A DNA stretch of 8,804 bases, from positions 1 to 8,804 of the forward strand of contig JAFUWR010000166.1 in assembly GCA_017471125.1 (NCBI GenBank). The letters run 5' to 3'. The stretch comes from Clostridia bacterium. GTDB taxonomy: Bacteria > Bacillota > Clostridia > Christensenellales > Aristaeellaceae. A program made the translations under genes and the position numbers. The notes under the pieces were generated by a model. That model was given only the letters and a program-made list of their open reading frames with translations, searched no databases and was not told the origin of the DNA. Positions within the stretch are counted from its first letter, which is position 1; the number at the start of each line of letters is the position of its first letter. This document shows, piece after piece, positions 1 to 5,254 of the stretch.

Positions 1-851
1 ACGCGGTGGAGCTGAACTTCTCCTGCCCCAACATGGCCGAGGGCGGCCTGGGGTCGGACATCGGGCAGGTGCCCGAGCTGGTGGAGCGCTTCACCGCCGC
101 CGCCAAGCGAGCCTGTACCATCCCCGTGCTGGCGAAGCTGACGCCCAACGTGGCCAACATGAGCCCCGCCGCCGAGGCCGCCAAGCGCGGCGGCGCGGAC
201 GGCATCGCCGCCATCAACACCATCAAGTCGGTGGTGGGCGTGAATTTGCACACCTTCGTGTCCGCGCCCGCCGTGCACGGGCAGAGCGCCGTGGGCGGGT
301 ACAGCGGCAACGCCGTGAAGCCCATCGCGCTGCGGTTCATCGCGGAGCTGGGGCAGAACCCAGCCCTTGCGGGGATGCACCTTTCCGCCATGGGCGGCGT
401 GGAGACCTGGCAGGACGCGCTGGAGTTCATACTGCTGGGCGGGGGAAGCATACAGGTGACCACCGCCGTGATGCAGTACGGCTATCGGATCATCGACGAC
501 CTGAAGGCGGGGCTGGACCTGTACCTCGCCGAGAAGGGGTTCGCCAGCGTCAAGGAGGCCGTGGGCCTCGGGCTGGATTCGCTGAGCGGCACCACCGACG
601 CGCTGGAGCGGGACACGGTGATCTTCCCCAAATTCCATCGGGAGCGGTGCGTCGGCTGCGGGCGCTGCGCCGTCTCCTGCGCCGACGGCGGGCACCAGGC
701 CATACGGCTGAACGACGCGCGGCGGCCCGTGCTCAACGGGAAGCGGTGCGTGGGCTGTCACCTGTGCGTGCTGGTCTGTCCCCAGCGGGCGATCACCCCC
801 GGCAGGAAGCGCGTCACGGGCGGGCCACACGGTCCAGGCGCTCGTGGGTGA
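1..851 (+). CDS. preA: Dihydropyrimidine dehydrogenase (NAD+) subunit PreA, 5'-truncated by window edge
   Basis: Partial gene: the frame is open from position 3 to the TGA at 849-851, leaving 282 residues. Compared from memory with E. coli PreA (about 411 residues), roughly 130 N-terminal residues lie outside the window. PreA is the FMN and iron-sulfur subunit that, with PreT, reduces uracil or thymine to the dihydropyrimidine in the cytoplasm. Counting from the GTG at position 6, the visible parts are the end of the dihydroorotate-dehydrogenase-like barrel (ELNFSCPN at 2-9, AKLTPN at 43-48, INT at 70-72, GGYSGNAVKPIALR at 97-110, the SAMGG phosphate-binding turn at 127-131) and a C-terminal ferredoxin part with two 4Fe-4S motifs, C215/C218/C221/C225 and C248/C251/C254/C258. 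The last 20 or so residues are Gly/Arg/Pro-rich and read through the 3' end of the opposing transporter gene. PreT is not visible and may lie upstream. A related PreA-like oxidoreductase with another substrate cannot be excluded. Confidence 0.9.
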   Translation, partial: AVELNFSCPNMAEGGLGSDIGQVPELVERFTAAAKRACTIPVLAKLTPNVANMSPAAEAAKRGGADGIAAINTIKSVVGVNLHTFVSAPAVHGQSAVGGYSGNAVKPIALRFIAELGQNPALAGMHLSAMGGVETWQDALEFILLGGGSIQVTTAVMQYGYRIIDDLKAGLDLYLAEKGFASVKEAVGLGLDSLSGTTDALERDTVIFPKFHRERCVGCGRCAVSCADGGHQAIRLNDARRPVLNGKRCVGCHLCVLVCPQRAITPGRKRVTGGPHGPGARG

Positions 852-1971
852 CGAACATCACGAATAAGAGCAGGAGCAGGTACGCGGGCAGCAGGCTGAC
901 CGATATGGCGTTGGCGATGAGGCCGAACAGCGGCGGCATGAGGCAGGTGCCCAGGTAGGCGCTGGCCATCTGCACGCCGATGATGGCCTGGGACCTGTCC
1001 GCCCCGAAGTGGGCCGGGGTGGAGTGGATGATGGAGGGGTAGATGGGCGCGCAGCCCAGCCCCACCAGCACGAAGCCCGCCATCGCGGGGTATTTGCCCA
1101 GGGGGAGGAGCAGCAGGACGAGGCCGAATAACAGGATGCCCTGGCCGATGCGGACCATCTGGGCGTCGTTGAATTTGAACGTGGCGAAGCCGCTGACGGC
1201 GCGGCCCGCGGTGATGCCCAGGTAGAACAGGCTCGCCAGGGTGGCGGCCTGCTCCGCGGTGACGCCCCAGCGCAGGGTCAGGTAGGTGGCCGCCCACAGC
1301 CCCGCGGTCTGCTCCACGGCGCAGTAGCAGAAGAAGCTCAGCATGACCGCCTTGGCCCCGGGGATGGCGACGATCTCACGAAGGGACAGCGCCCGGCCCG
1401 TGCCGCCGCCCGCGCTCTCGGCGGCGCGGTTTTTCCACAGCGGCAGGCTCAGCACCAGGATGGCGGTCAGCACGATCTGCATCAGCGCGATGACACGGTA
1501 GCCGCCGTTCCAGTTCATGCCGCCCGCGATGGCCCAGCCCATGATGGCCGGGCCCACGGACGCGCCCACGCCCCAGAAGCAGTGGAGCCAGCTCATGTGG
1601 CGGCTGGCGTAGTGGAGCGCCACGTAGTTGTTCAGCGCCGCGTCCACGCTGCCCGCGCCCAGGCCGTAGGGCACCGCCCAGATGAGCAGCATCCAGTAGG
1701 CGTGGGAGATGGAGAAGCCGTAGAGGGCCAGGGCCGTGGTGCCCACGCTGAGGGCGGTGACCCTGCCCGCGCCGAGCTTGCGGGTCAGCCGGTCGCTGAA
1801 CAGGCTGGACACGATGGTGCCCCCGGCGATGATCATGGACACCGCGCCCGCGTAGGAGATCGGCACGCCGAACTCTAAGTGCATGGTCGGCCACGCCGCG
1901 CCCAGCAGGGAGTCCGGCAGGCCCAGGGAGATGAAGGCCAGGTAGATGATGACGATGAGAAGGTGGGTCAT
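814..1971 (-). CDS. MFS transporter, FucP-like type, substrate unknown
   Basis: A 385-residue, strongly hydrophobic protein with the length and spacing of a 12-helix major facilitator superfamily permease of the cytoplasmic membrane. Visible features are an MFS motif-A-like loop between helices 2 and 3 (FSDRLTRKLGAGR, residues 58-70), the segment WLHCFWGVGASVGP (128-141) resembling the LHxxFGxGAxxGP stretch of FucP-like sugar permeases, a hydrophilic central loop at about 180-203 separating the two halves, and GLGCAPIYPSIIHS (304-317) in the C-terminal half. The ATG at 1971 is preceded by an AAAGGA-type ribosome site about 11 nt upstream, and an extended -10 promoter lies further upstream. 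The gene runs divergently from an AraC regulator, which suggests that regulator controls it. Its stop codon lies inside the end of preA, giving a 38-bp tail-to-tail overlap with no terminator visible. The family call is firm. A sugar or other small organic substrate is only a guess. Confidence 0.88.
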   Translation of the reverse strand: MTHLLIVIIYLAFISLGLPDSLLGAAWPTMHLEFGVPISYAGAVSMIIAGGTIVSSLFSDRLTRKLGAGRVTALSVGTTALALYGFSISHAYWMLLIWAVPYGLGAGSVDAALNNYVALHYASRHMSWLHCFWGVGASVGPAIMGWAIAGGMNWNGGYRVIALMQIVLTAILVLSLPLWKNRAAESAGGGTGRALSLREIVAIPGAKAVMLSFFCYCAVEQTAGLWAATYLTLRWGVTAEQAATLASLFYLGITAGRAVSGFATFKFNDAQMVRIGQGILLFGLVLLLLPLGKYPAMAGFVLVGLGCAPIYPSIIHSTPAHFGADRSQAIIGVQMASAYLGTCLMPPLFGLIANAISVSLLPAYLLLLLFVMFVTHERLDRVARP

Positions 1972-2022
1972 GGTGAAGCGTTTCCTTTCGATGCGGCGTC
2001 GGCGCGCCGGGATGATGATATG

Positions 2023-2031
2023 ATTATAGCA
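2023..2031 (-). promoter_or_regulatory. Extended -10 promoter of the MFS transporter gene
   Basis: Read on the minus strand this is TGC followed by a perfect TATAAT (the hexamer is 2023-2028), an extended -10 element. No good -35 hexamer lies at the usual spacing (a TAATCG-like sequence is the nearest), as is typical of extended -10 promoters or of promoters needing an activator. The inferred start near 2016 gives a leader of about 45 nt to the ATG at 1971. Confidence 0.7.
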
Positions 2032-2056
2032 TCAAAAACGGGAAACGATTAGGAGC

Positions 2057-2069
2057 AAACCGGCGGTTT
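2057..2069. promoter_or_regulatory. Perfect short palindrome, possible operator
   Basis: AAACCG-G-CGGTTT is an exact inverted repeat with 6-bp arms and a 1-bp centre, lying in the 132-bp spacer between the divergent transporter and AraC genes. Its centre is about 47 bp upstream of the inferred transporter start, just behind where the missing -35 would be, which is a usual place for an activator. It also lies 34 bp before the AraC start codon. Function is inferred from position and symmetry only. AraC proteins more often bind direct repeats, so another regulator is possible. Confidence 0.35.
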
Positions 2070-2103
2070 CTTGGTAGGATACCGTCAGAAATGGGGATGG
2101 GAT

Positions 2104-2991
2104 ATGCTGTCTGCATGTGGGACCACGGTGGACGGGCGGAACCGGGAGCAGCTTCGGCACGGCACGACGGCCTTCCCGCTGGCCTGCTATGACGACGACC
2201 TCGTCCGGGAGGCGGTGCCGTGGCACTGGCACGACGAGCTGGAGGCGGCGGTGGTGGCCGAGGGGGTCGTCCGCGTGGTCATCGGCGGCGAGCAGTTCGA
2301 CGCGGCGGCGGGGGAGGGCTTCTTCGTCAACGCGGGCGCGCTGCACAGCTGCAACGCGGTGACCGGGGACCGGTGCCGGGTGCACTCGCTGGTGTTCCAC
2401 CCGCGGCTGGTGGGCGGCGGCGCGGAGAGCGTGTTCCACCAGAAGTATGTGTCGCCCGTCGTCGAGAACCGGGGCTTCGAGGGCATGCGGCTCACGCGGG
2501 ACGCGGACTGGCAGGGCGAGATGCTGGACGCCGTCGCGGCGGCGTGGCGGGCCTGCGCCGGGGAAGCGCCGCGCTTTGAGCTGACGGCGCGGCATCGGCT
2601 GTCCGAGGCGCTGGCGGCGCTGTGCGCCCATATGACCGCCCTGCCCGGGGAGCGCTCCCCCAAGGCGCTGCGGGACGGCGAGCGCATCAAGGCCATGCTG
2701 CGGTTCGTCATGGACAACTACGGCGAGCCCATCGACACCGCCGCCATCGCTCGCAGCGCCGCCGTCAGCGAGAGCGAGTGCCTGCGGTGCTTCAAGGCCG
2801 CCATCGGCAGCACGCCCATACGGTTCCTGCGGGAGTACCGGGTGGAGCAGGCCGCGGCGCAGCTCAAAGCGGGCGGCGCTGCCATTGCCGACATCGCCGC
2901 CCGCTGCGGGTTCCAGGATGTGAGTTATTTTACCCGGACCTTCCGGGAGCTGATGGGCGTCACGCCCCGGGCCTACCGGGAAGGGCGGTGA
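2104..2991 (+). CDS. AraC-family transcriptional regulator with N-terminal cupin-type domain
   Basis: A 295-residue cytoplasmic DNA-binding regulator. The N-terminal part (about 35-115) looks like an AraC ligand-binding cupin: PWHWHDELEAAVVAEG at 39-54 supplies a His-x-His pair, and H81 in GALHSCN follows. The C-terminal hundred residues (about 195-292) form the double helix-turn-helix of the family, with IDTAAIARSAAVSES as the first recognition segment and IADIAARCGFQDVSYFTRTFRELMG as the highly typical second one. I chose ATG 2104 because GGGGA (2093-2097) lies 6 nt upstream. The same frame is open to a TTG at 2071, but there the nearest AGGAG (2051-2055) is 15 nt away. It is divergent from the MFS gene, so control of that transporter in response to a small ligand is the natural inference. 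Its TGA directly abuts the stop of the minus-strand gene that follows. Confidence 0.9.
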   Translation: MLSACGTTVDGRNREQLRHGTTAFPLACYDDDLVREAVPWHWHDELEAAVVAEGVVRVVIGGEQFDAAAGEGFFVNAGALHSCNAVTGDRCRVHSLVFHPRLVGGGAESVFHQKYVSPVVENRGFEGMRLTRDADWQGEMLDAVAAAWRACAGEAPRFELTARHRLSEALAALCAHMTALPGERSPKALRDGERIKAMLRFVMDNYGEPIDTAAIARSAAVSESECLRCFKAAIGSTPIRFLREYRVEQAAAQLKAGGAAIADIAARCGFQDVSYFTRTFRELMGVTPRAYREGR

Positions 2992-3612
2992 CTATTCCAA
3001 ATCGCCCTTGGCCTTCAGCACGCCCAGTATGGCCTCGGCCGCGCCCTCGTAGCCCAGCGCCGAGGTGTTCAGCATCAGGTCGTAGTTCTTCGGGTCGCCC
3101 CAGACCTTGTCCGTGAAGAAGCGGTTGTAGTTCTTGCGCTGGCTGTCCCGGCGCTTGATGTACGCCTCGATGCGGCCGGCCTCCACGCCGTCCACCGTCC
3201 GGGCGCGCTCCACACGGTCCTCCATGCGGCTGGCGTACACGAAGGCGTGCACGAAGGGCACGTGGGCCTCCGTGGCCAGGATCTGCGCCGTGCAGCGGCC
3301 CAAAAAGATGCAGGGCTTCTTTGCCACCAACTGCTGCACCAGCCGGGACTGGGCCGAGTAGACCTGGAAGGGCGCGTCGTTGACCAGGTTGCCGTAGTCC
3401 GAGGAGCGCACCATCGTCAGGTCGTGCAGCACGCTGCCCACGCCCTTTTCGTCGTAGCTTTGCAGCGTAGCGAGGTTGATGCCGTATTCCTCGCCCGCCA
3501 TCACCAGCAGGTTGCCGTCGTAAAATTCGATGCCCAGCCGCTCCGACAGGATGCGGGCCACCTCCCGGCCGCCGCTGCCGTATTCGCGGTCTATCACGAT
3601 GCTGTTCTTCAT
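2992..3612 (-). CDS. Cytidylate kinase-like protein
   Basis: A 206-residue cytoplasmic protein resembling the cytidylate-kinase-like family (Pfam Cytidylate_kin_2). The N-terminus, IDREYGSGGREVARILSERL (7-26), is the family's altered nucleotide-binding loop: GSGGREVA stands where true CMP kinases carry GxSGxGKG, so the usual P-loop lysine is absent. FYDGNLL (30-36), IFLGRCTA (102-109) and the basic stretch IKRRDSQRKNYNRFFT (152-167) are also family-like. The protein is presumably a nucleoside-monophosphate kinase homologue. The true substrate is not established by the sequence, and the gene should not be equated with cmk. The ATG at 3612 is chosen because a GGGAGGG ribosome site lies about 9 nt upstream and a strong promoter maps just beyond it. 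The open frame upstream of this ATG reads through repeats and is not coding. It is transcribed alone and converges with the AraC gene with no bases between the stops. Confidence 0.85.
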   Translation of the reverse strand: MKNSIVIDREYGSGGREVARILSERLGIEFYDGNLLVMAGEEYGINLATLQSYDEKGVGSVLHDLTMVRSSDYGNLVNDAPFQVYSAQSRLVQQLVAKKPCIFLGRCTAQILATEAHVPFVHAFVYASRMEDRVERARTVDGVEAGRIEAYIKRRDSQRKNYNRFFTDKVWGDPKNYDLMLNTSALGYEGAAEAILGVLKAKGDLE

Positions 3613-3657
3613 TCCGTTCGTCCCTCCCGTTCCGCGTGATTTTTTTCTCTCAATACT

Positions 3658-3686
3658 ATTATACACAATCTTAACGGAAGTGGCAA
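3658..3686 (-). promoter_or_regulatory. Sigma-A-type promoter of the cytidylate kinase-like gene
   Basis: On the minus strand TTGCCA (3681-3686) is followed by a 17-bp spacer and a perfect TATAAT (3658-3663). A run of seven A on that strand (3690-3696) lies just upstream of the -35, like an UP element. The start is expected near 3651, giving a leader of about 38 nt before the ATG at 3612. Confidence 0.82.
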
Positions 3687-3700
3687 GGGTTTTTTTGAGG

Positions 3701-3735
3701 GTTAGGGAGTAGGCAGTAGGGAGTAGGGAGTAGGG
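3701..3735 (+). repeat. Heptanucleotide tandem array, AGTAGGG x5
   Basis: Five consecutive 7-bp units: GTTAGGG, AGTAGGC, then AGTAGGG three times. The array and the GAGGG before it give repeated G-runs 3-4 nt apart, enough for a G-quadruplex on the plus strand. It starts 14 bp behind the -35 of the cytidylate-kinase-like promoter. Similar heptamer arrays are familiar to me from intergenic DNA of cyanobacteria and gut Clostridia, but no function is known to me. Confidence 0.85.
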
Positions 3736-3748
3736 GTTACGGCGATAT

Positions 3749-3773
3749 GTAGGGGCGCTGCCCCAACGCCCGG
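3749..3773 (+). repeat. GTAGGGGCGC hairpin element, copy 1
   Basis: Begins with the 10-mer GTAGGGGCGC, repeated exactly at 3812. It can fold as GGGGC (3752-3756), GCT loop, GCCCC (3760-3764), or alternatively GGGCG (3753-3757) with CGCCC (3767-3771). It follows the first heptamer array and precedes the second. Confidence 0.7.
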
Positions 3774-3777
3774 AGGG

Positions 3778-3805
3778 AACAGGGAACAGGCAACAGGGAA
3801 CAGGA
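3778..3805 (+). repeat. Heptanucleotide tandem array, AACAGGG x4
   Basis: Four consecutive 7-bp units: AACAGGG, AACAGGC, AACAGGG, AACAGGA. Unit length and the AGGG/AGGC/AGGG succession match the first array at 3701-3735 although the first three bases of the unit differ (AAC against AGT). The two arrays look like members of one repeat class. Confidence 0.82.
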
Positions 3806-3811
3806 ATACCC

Positions 3812-3834
3812 GTAGGGGCGCCGTTGCGGCGCCC
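3812..3834 (+). repeat. GTAGGGGCGC hairpin element, copy 2
   Basis: Starts with the same 10-mer as 3749-3758 and forms a perfect stem: GGGCGCCG (3816-3823), TTG loop, CGGCGCCC (3827-3834). It directly follows the second heptamer array, so the order 'heptamer array then GTAGGGGCGC hairpin' occurs twice in succession. Confidence 0.75.
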
Positions 3835-3840
3835 GCCGGG

Positions 3841-3910
3841 GACCTCATCCGACCTCGCTACGCTCGGCCACCTTCCCCAAAGGGGAAGGCTTGGCACCCC
3901 GACATCGGGG
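3841..3910 (+). repeat. Intergenic hairpin repeat block
   Basis: Contains two perfect inverted repeats: CCTTCCCC (3871-3878), AAA, GGGGAAGG (3882-3889), extendable by GCCA/TGGC across a 2-nt bulge; and CCCCGA (3897-3902), CA, TCGGGG (3905-3910). A CCGA/TCGG pair around CTACGC lies just before them. The CCTTCCCCAAAGGGGAAGG core resembles dispersed intergenic repeats I recall from gut Clostridia genomes. It is not a terminator for either neighbour, since both flanking genes read away from it. Confidence 0.6.
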
Positions 3911-3947
3911 ATCGTTTATGCGTCTGAAACTGGATTGTCGGTCAGGG

Positions 3948-3976
3948 TTGACTTTTCCATCCATCCGGGGCATAAT
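3948..3976 (+). promoter_or_regulatory. Sigma-A-type promoter of pepT
   Basis: TTGACT (3948-3953), a 17-bp spacer and CATAAT (3971-3976) give a near-consensus promoter. The start is expected near 3983, leaving a short leader of about 24 nt before the ATG at 4007, enough for the GGAGGG ribosome site at 3994-3999. Confidence 0.8.
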
Positions 3977-3982
3977 GGATGG
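3957..3982. promoter_or_regulatory. Inverted repeat across the pepT -10 region, possible operator
   Basis: CCATCC occurs at 3957-3962 and, overlapping, at 3961-3966. GGATGG at 3977-3982 is its exact inverse complement. The arms bracket the -10 hexamer, so a bound repressor would block the promoter. Arms of 6 bp in GC-rich DNA can arise by chance. Confidence 0.3.
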
Positions 3983-4006
3983 CAGGAAAGAACGGAGGGA
4001 TGAACG

Positions 4007-5212
4007 ATGCGAGCATACGAACGATTCATGAAGTACATCCAATACGAGACGGCGTCGGACGAGCGCCGCGAGGGGAGCCCGAGCACGCCGGGGCAGCTGG
4101 TGCTGTCGCGGGCGCTGGTGGAGGAGATGCTGGCGCTGGGCATCGCGGACGCGCGGCTGGACGCGCACGGCTACGTGTACGGCAGCATCCCGGCCAACGC
4201 CGAGGGCCTGCCCGCCATCGGCATGATCGCCCACGTGGACGTGTCGGACGCCGCGCCCTGCGGGCCGATGCACGCGCGGATCGTGGAGCACTACGACGGC
4301 GGGCCGGTGACGCTGGAGAGCGGGGACGTGCTGGACCCGGCGGTGTTCCCGGACGTGGCCGGGGCGAAGGGCAAGTCGCTGATCGTCACCGACGGGCGCA
4401 CGCTGCTGGGCGCGGACGACAAGGCCGGCGTGGCGGAGATCATGACCGCCTGCGAGAAAATACTGGCCGACCCGTCGCTCAAGCACGGGAAAATTTGTAT
4501 CAGCTTCACGCCGGACGAGGAGATCGGCCGGGGCGCGGACCTGTTCGACGTCAAGGCGTTCGGCGCAGACTTCGCCTACACCGTGGACGGCGGCGTGCCG
4601 GGGGAGATCGCCTTCGAGAACTTCAACGCCGCCTCGGGCCGGGTGACGGTGCACGGCGTCAGCGTCCATCCCGGCGACGCCAAGAACAAGATGAAGAACG
4701 CCAACCTGATCGCCATGGAGTTCGCCGCGCTGCTGCCGCCCGCCGAGCGCCCGGAGCACACCGAGGGCTACGAGGGCTTCTTCCACCTGAGCGACATGGA
4801 GGGCACCGAGGAGCGGGCGCGTCTCAATTACATCATCCGCGACCACGACCGGGTGCGGTTCGAGGCTCGGAAGGAGCAGTTCCAGGACATCGCCGCCTAC
4901 CTGAACGGCAAGTACGGCGCGGGCACCGTGGACGCGGACGTGGCCGACAGCTACTACAACATGCGGGAGATGATCGAGGGGCGCATGGACATCATCACCC
5001 GGGCCGAGCGGGCCTACCGGGCCGTGGGCGTCGAGCCCTATCACGAGCCCATCCGCGGCGGCACCGACGGGTCGAGGCTGTCCTTCATGGGACTGCCCTG
5101 CCCGAACCTTGCCACCGGCGGCATGAACTTCCACGGCCGGTTCGAGTGCGTCCCCGTGGAGGACATGGACGTGATGACGGAGGTCATCGTCAAGATACTG
5201 TGCGAAGCGTGA
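4007..5212 (+). CDS. pepT: Peptidase T (tripeptide aminopeptidase)
   Basis: A 401-residue cytoplasmic M20B metallopeptidase that removes the N-terminal residue from tripeptides; the length is close to the usual figure of about 405-410. All the family's metal and catalytic residues can be located: H76 and D78 in IAHVDVSD, D137 in LLGADDKAG, E171 and E172 in PDEEIGRG, D194 in YTVDGG and H376 in NFHGRFE. By homology H76, D137, E172, D194 and H376 bind the two zinc ions, with D78 and E171 catalytic. The catalytic domain is split by the dimerisation domain at about 205-315, which includes HGVSVHPGDAKNKMKNA. The ATG at 4007 has GGAGGG at 3994-3999, 7 nt upstream, and its own promoter. It is transcribed alone towards yhaM, with a shared hairpin between the stops. 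Its likely role is the last step of peptide use for amino acids. Confidence 0.96.
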   Translation: MRAYERFMKYIQYETASDERREGSPSTPGQLVLSRALVEEMLALGIADARLDAHGYVYGSIPANAEGLPAIGMIAHVDVSDAAPCGPMHARIVEHYDGGPVTLESGDVLDPAVFPDVAGAKGKSLIVTDGRTLLGADDKAGVAEIMTACEKILADPSLKHGKICISFTPDEEIGRGADLFDVKAFGADFAYTVDGGVPGEIAFENFNAASGRVTVHGVSVHPGDAKNKMKNANLIAMEFAALLPPAERPEHTEGYEGFFHLSDMEGTEERARLNYIIRDHDRVRFEARKEQFQDIAAYLNGKYGAGTVDADVADSYYNMREMIEGRMDIITRAERAYRAVGVEPYHEPIRGGTDGSRLSFMGLPCPNLATGGMNFHGRFECVPVEDMDVMTEVIVKILCEA

Positions 5213-5216
5213 AATA

Positions 5217-5250
5217 ACAGGGCGTCGATCCCGCGGGATCGGCGCCCTGT
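5217..5250. terminator. Shared symmetric hairpin between convergent pepT and yhaM
   Basis: A 34-nt palindrome: ACAGGGCG, T, CGATCCCG / CGGGATCG, G, CGCCCTGT. It is perfect except for one T-G position (5225/5242), which wobble-pairs in plus-strand RNA but is an A-C mismatch in minus-strand RNA. It begins 4 nt after the pepT stop and 4 nt after the yhaM stop, filling the 42-bp gap. U-runs are weak on both sides (TATTT follows it on the minus strand, CCTAT on the plus), so intrinsic termination may be inefficient and 3'-end protection is also possible. Confidence 0.75.
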
Positions 5251-5254
5251 CCTA

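Noticed and set aside
2071..2103. Earlier TTG start for the AraC regulator
   Set aside because: Nearest AGGAG is 15 nt away, too far. ATG 2104 has GGGGA at 6 nt and gives a normal family length.
3749..3834. rho-independent terminators in the pepT upstream region
   Set aside because: The hairpins are strong, but there is no U-run after them and both flanking genes are transcribed away from the region.
3613..3897. N-terminal extension of the cytidylate-kinase-like protein up to position 3897
   Set aside because: The extension reads through the heptamer arrays and through the gene's own promoter. The ATG at 3612 has a good ribosome site and matches the family's N-terminus.
3701..3910. CRISPR array or origin-like iterons
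   Set aside because: Repeats are only 7 bp in head-to-tail contact without spacers, there are no 24-36 bp repeats, no cas genes and no replication gene nearby.
3845..5134. 429-codon open frame on the minus strand across pepT
   Set aside because: Antisense to pepT, whose catalytic residues are all present. The translation is low-complexity and its end runs into the intergenic repeat block.
3979..5217. 412-codon plus-strand frame overlapping pepT in another phase
   Set aside because: Arg/Gly/Ala-rich shadow of the GC-rich third positions of pepT. The good ribosome site at 3994-3999 lies inside it and serves ATG 4007.
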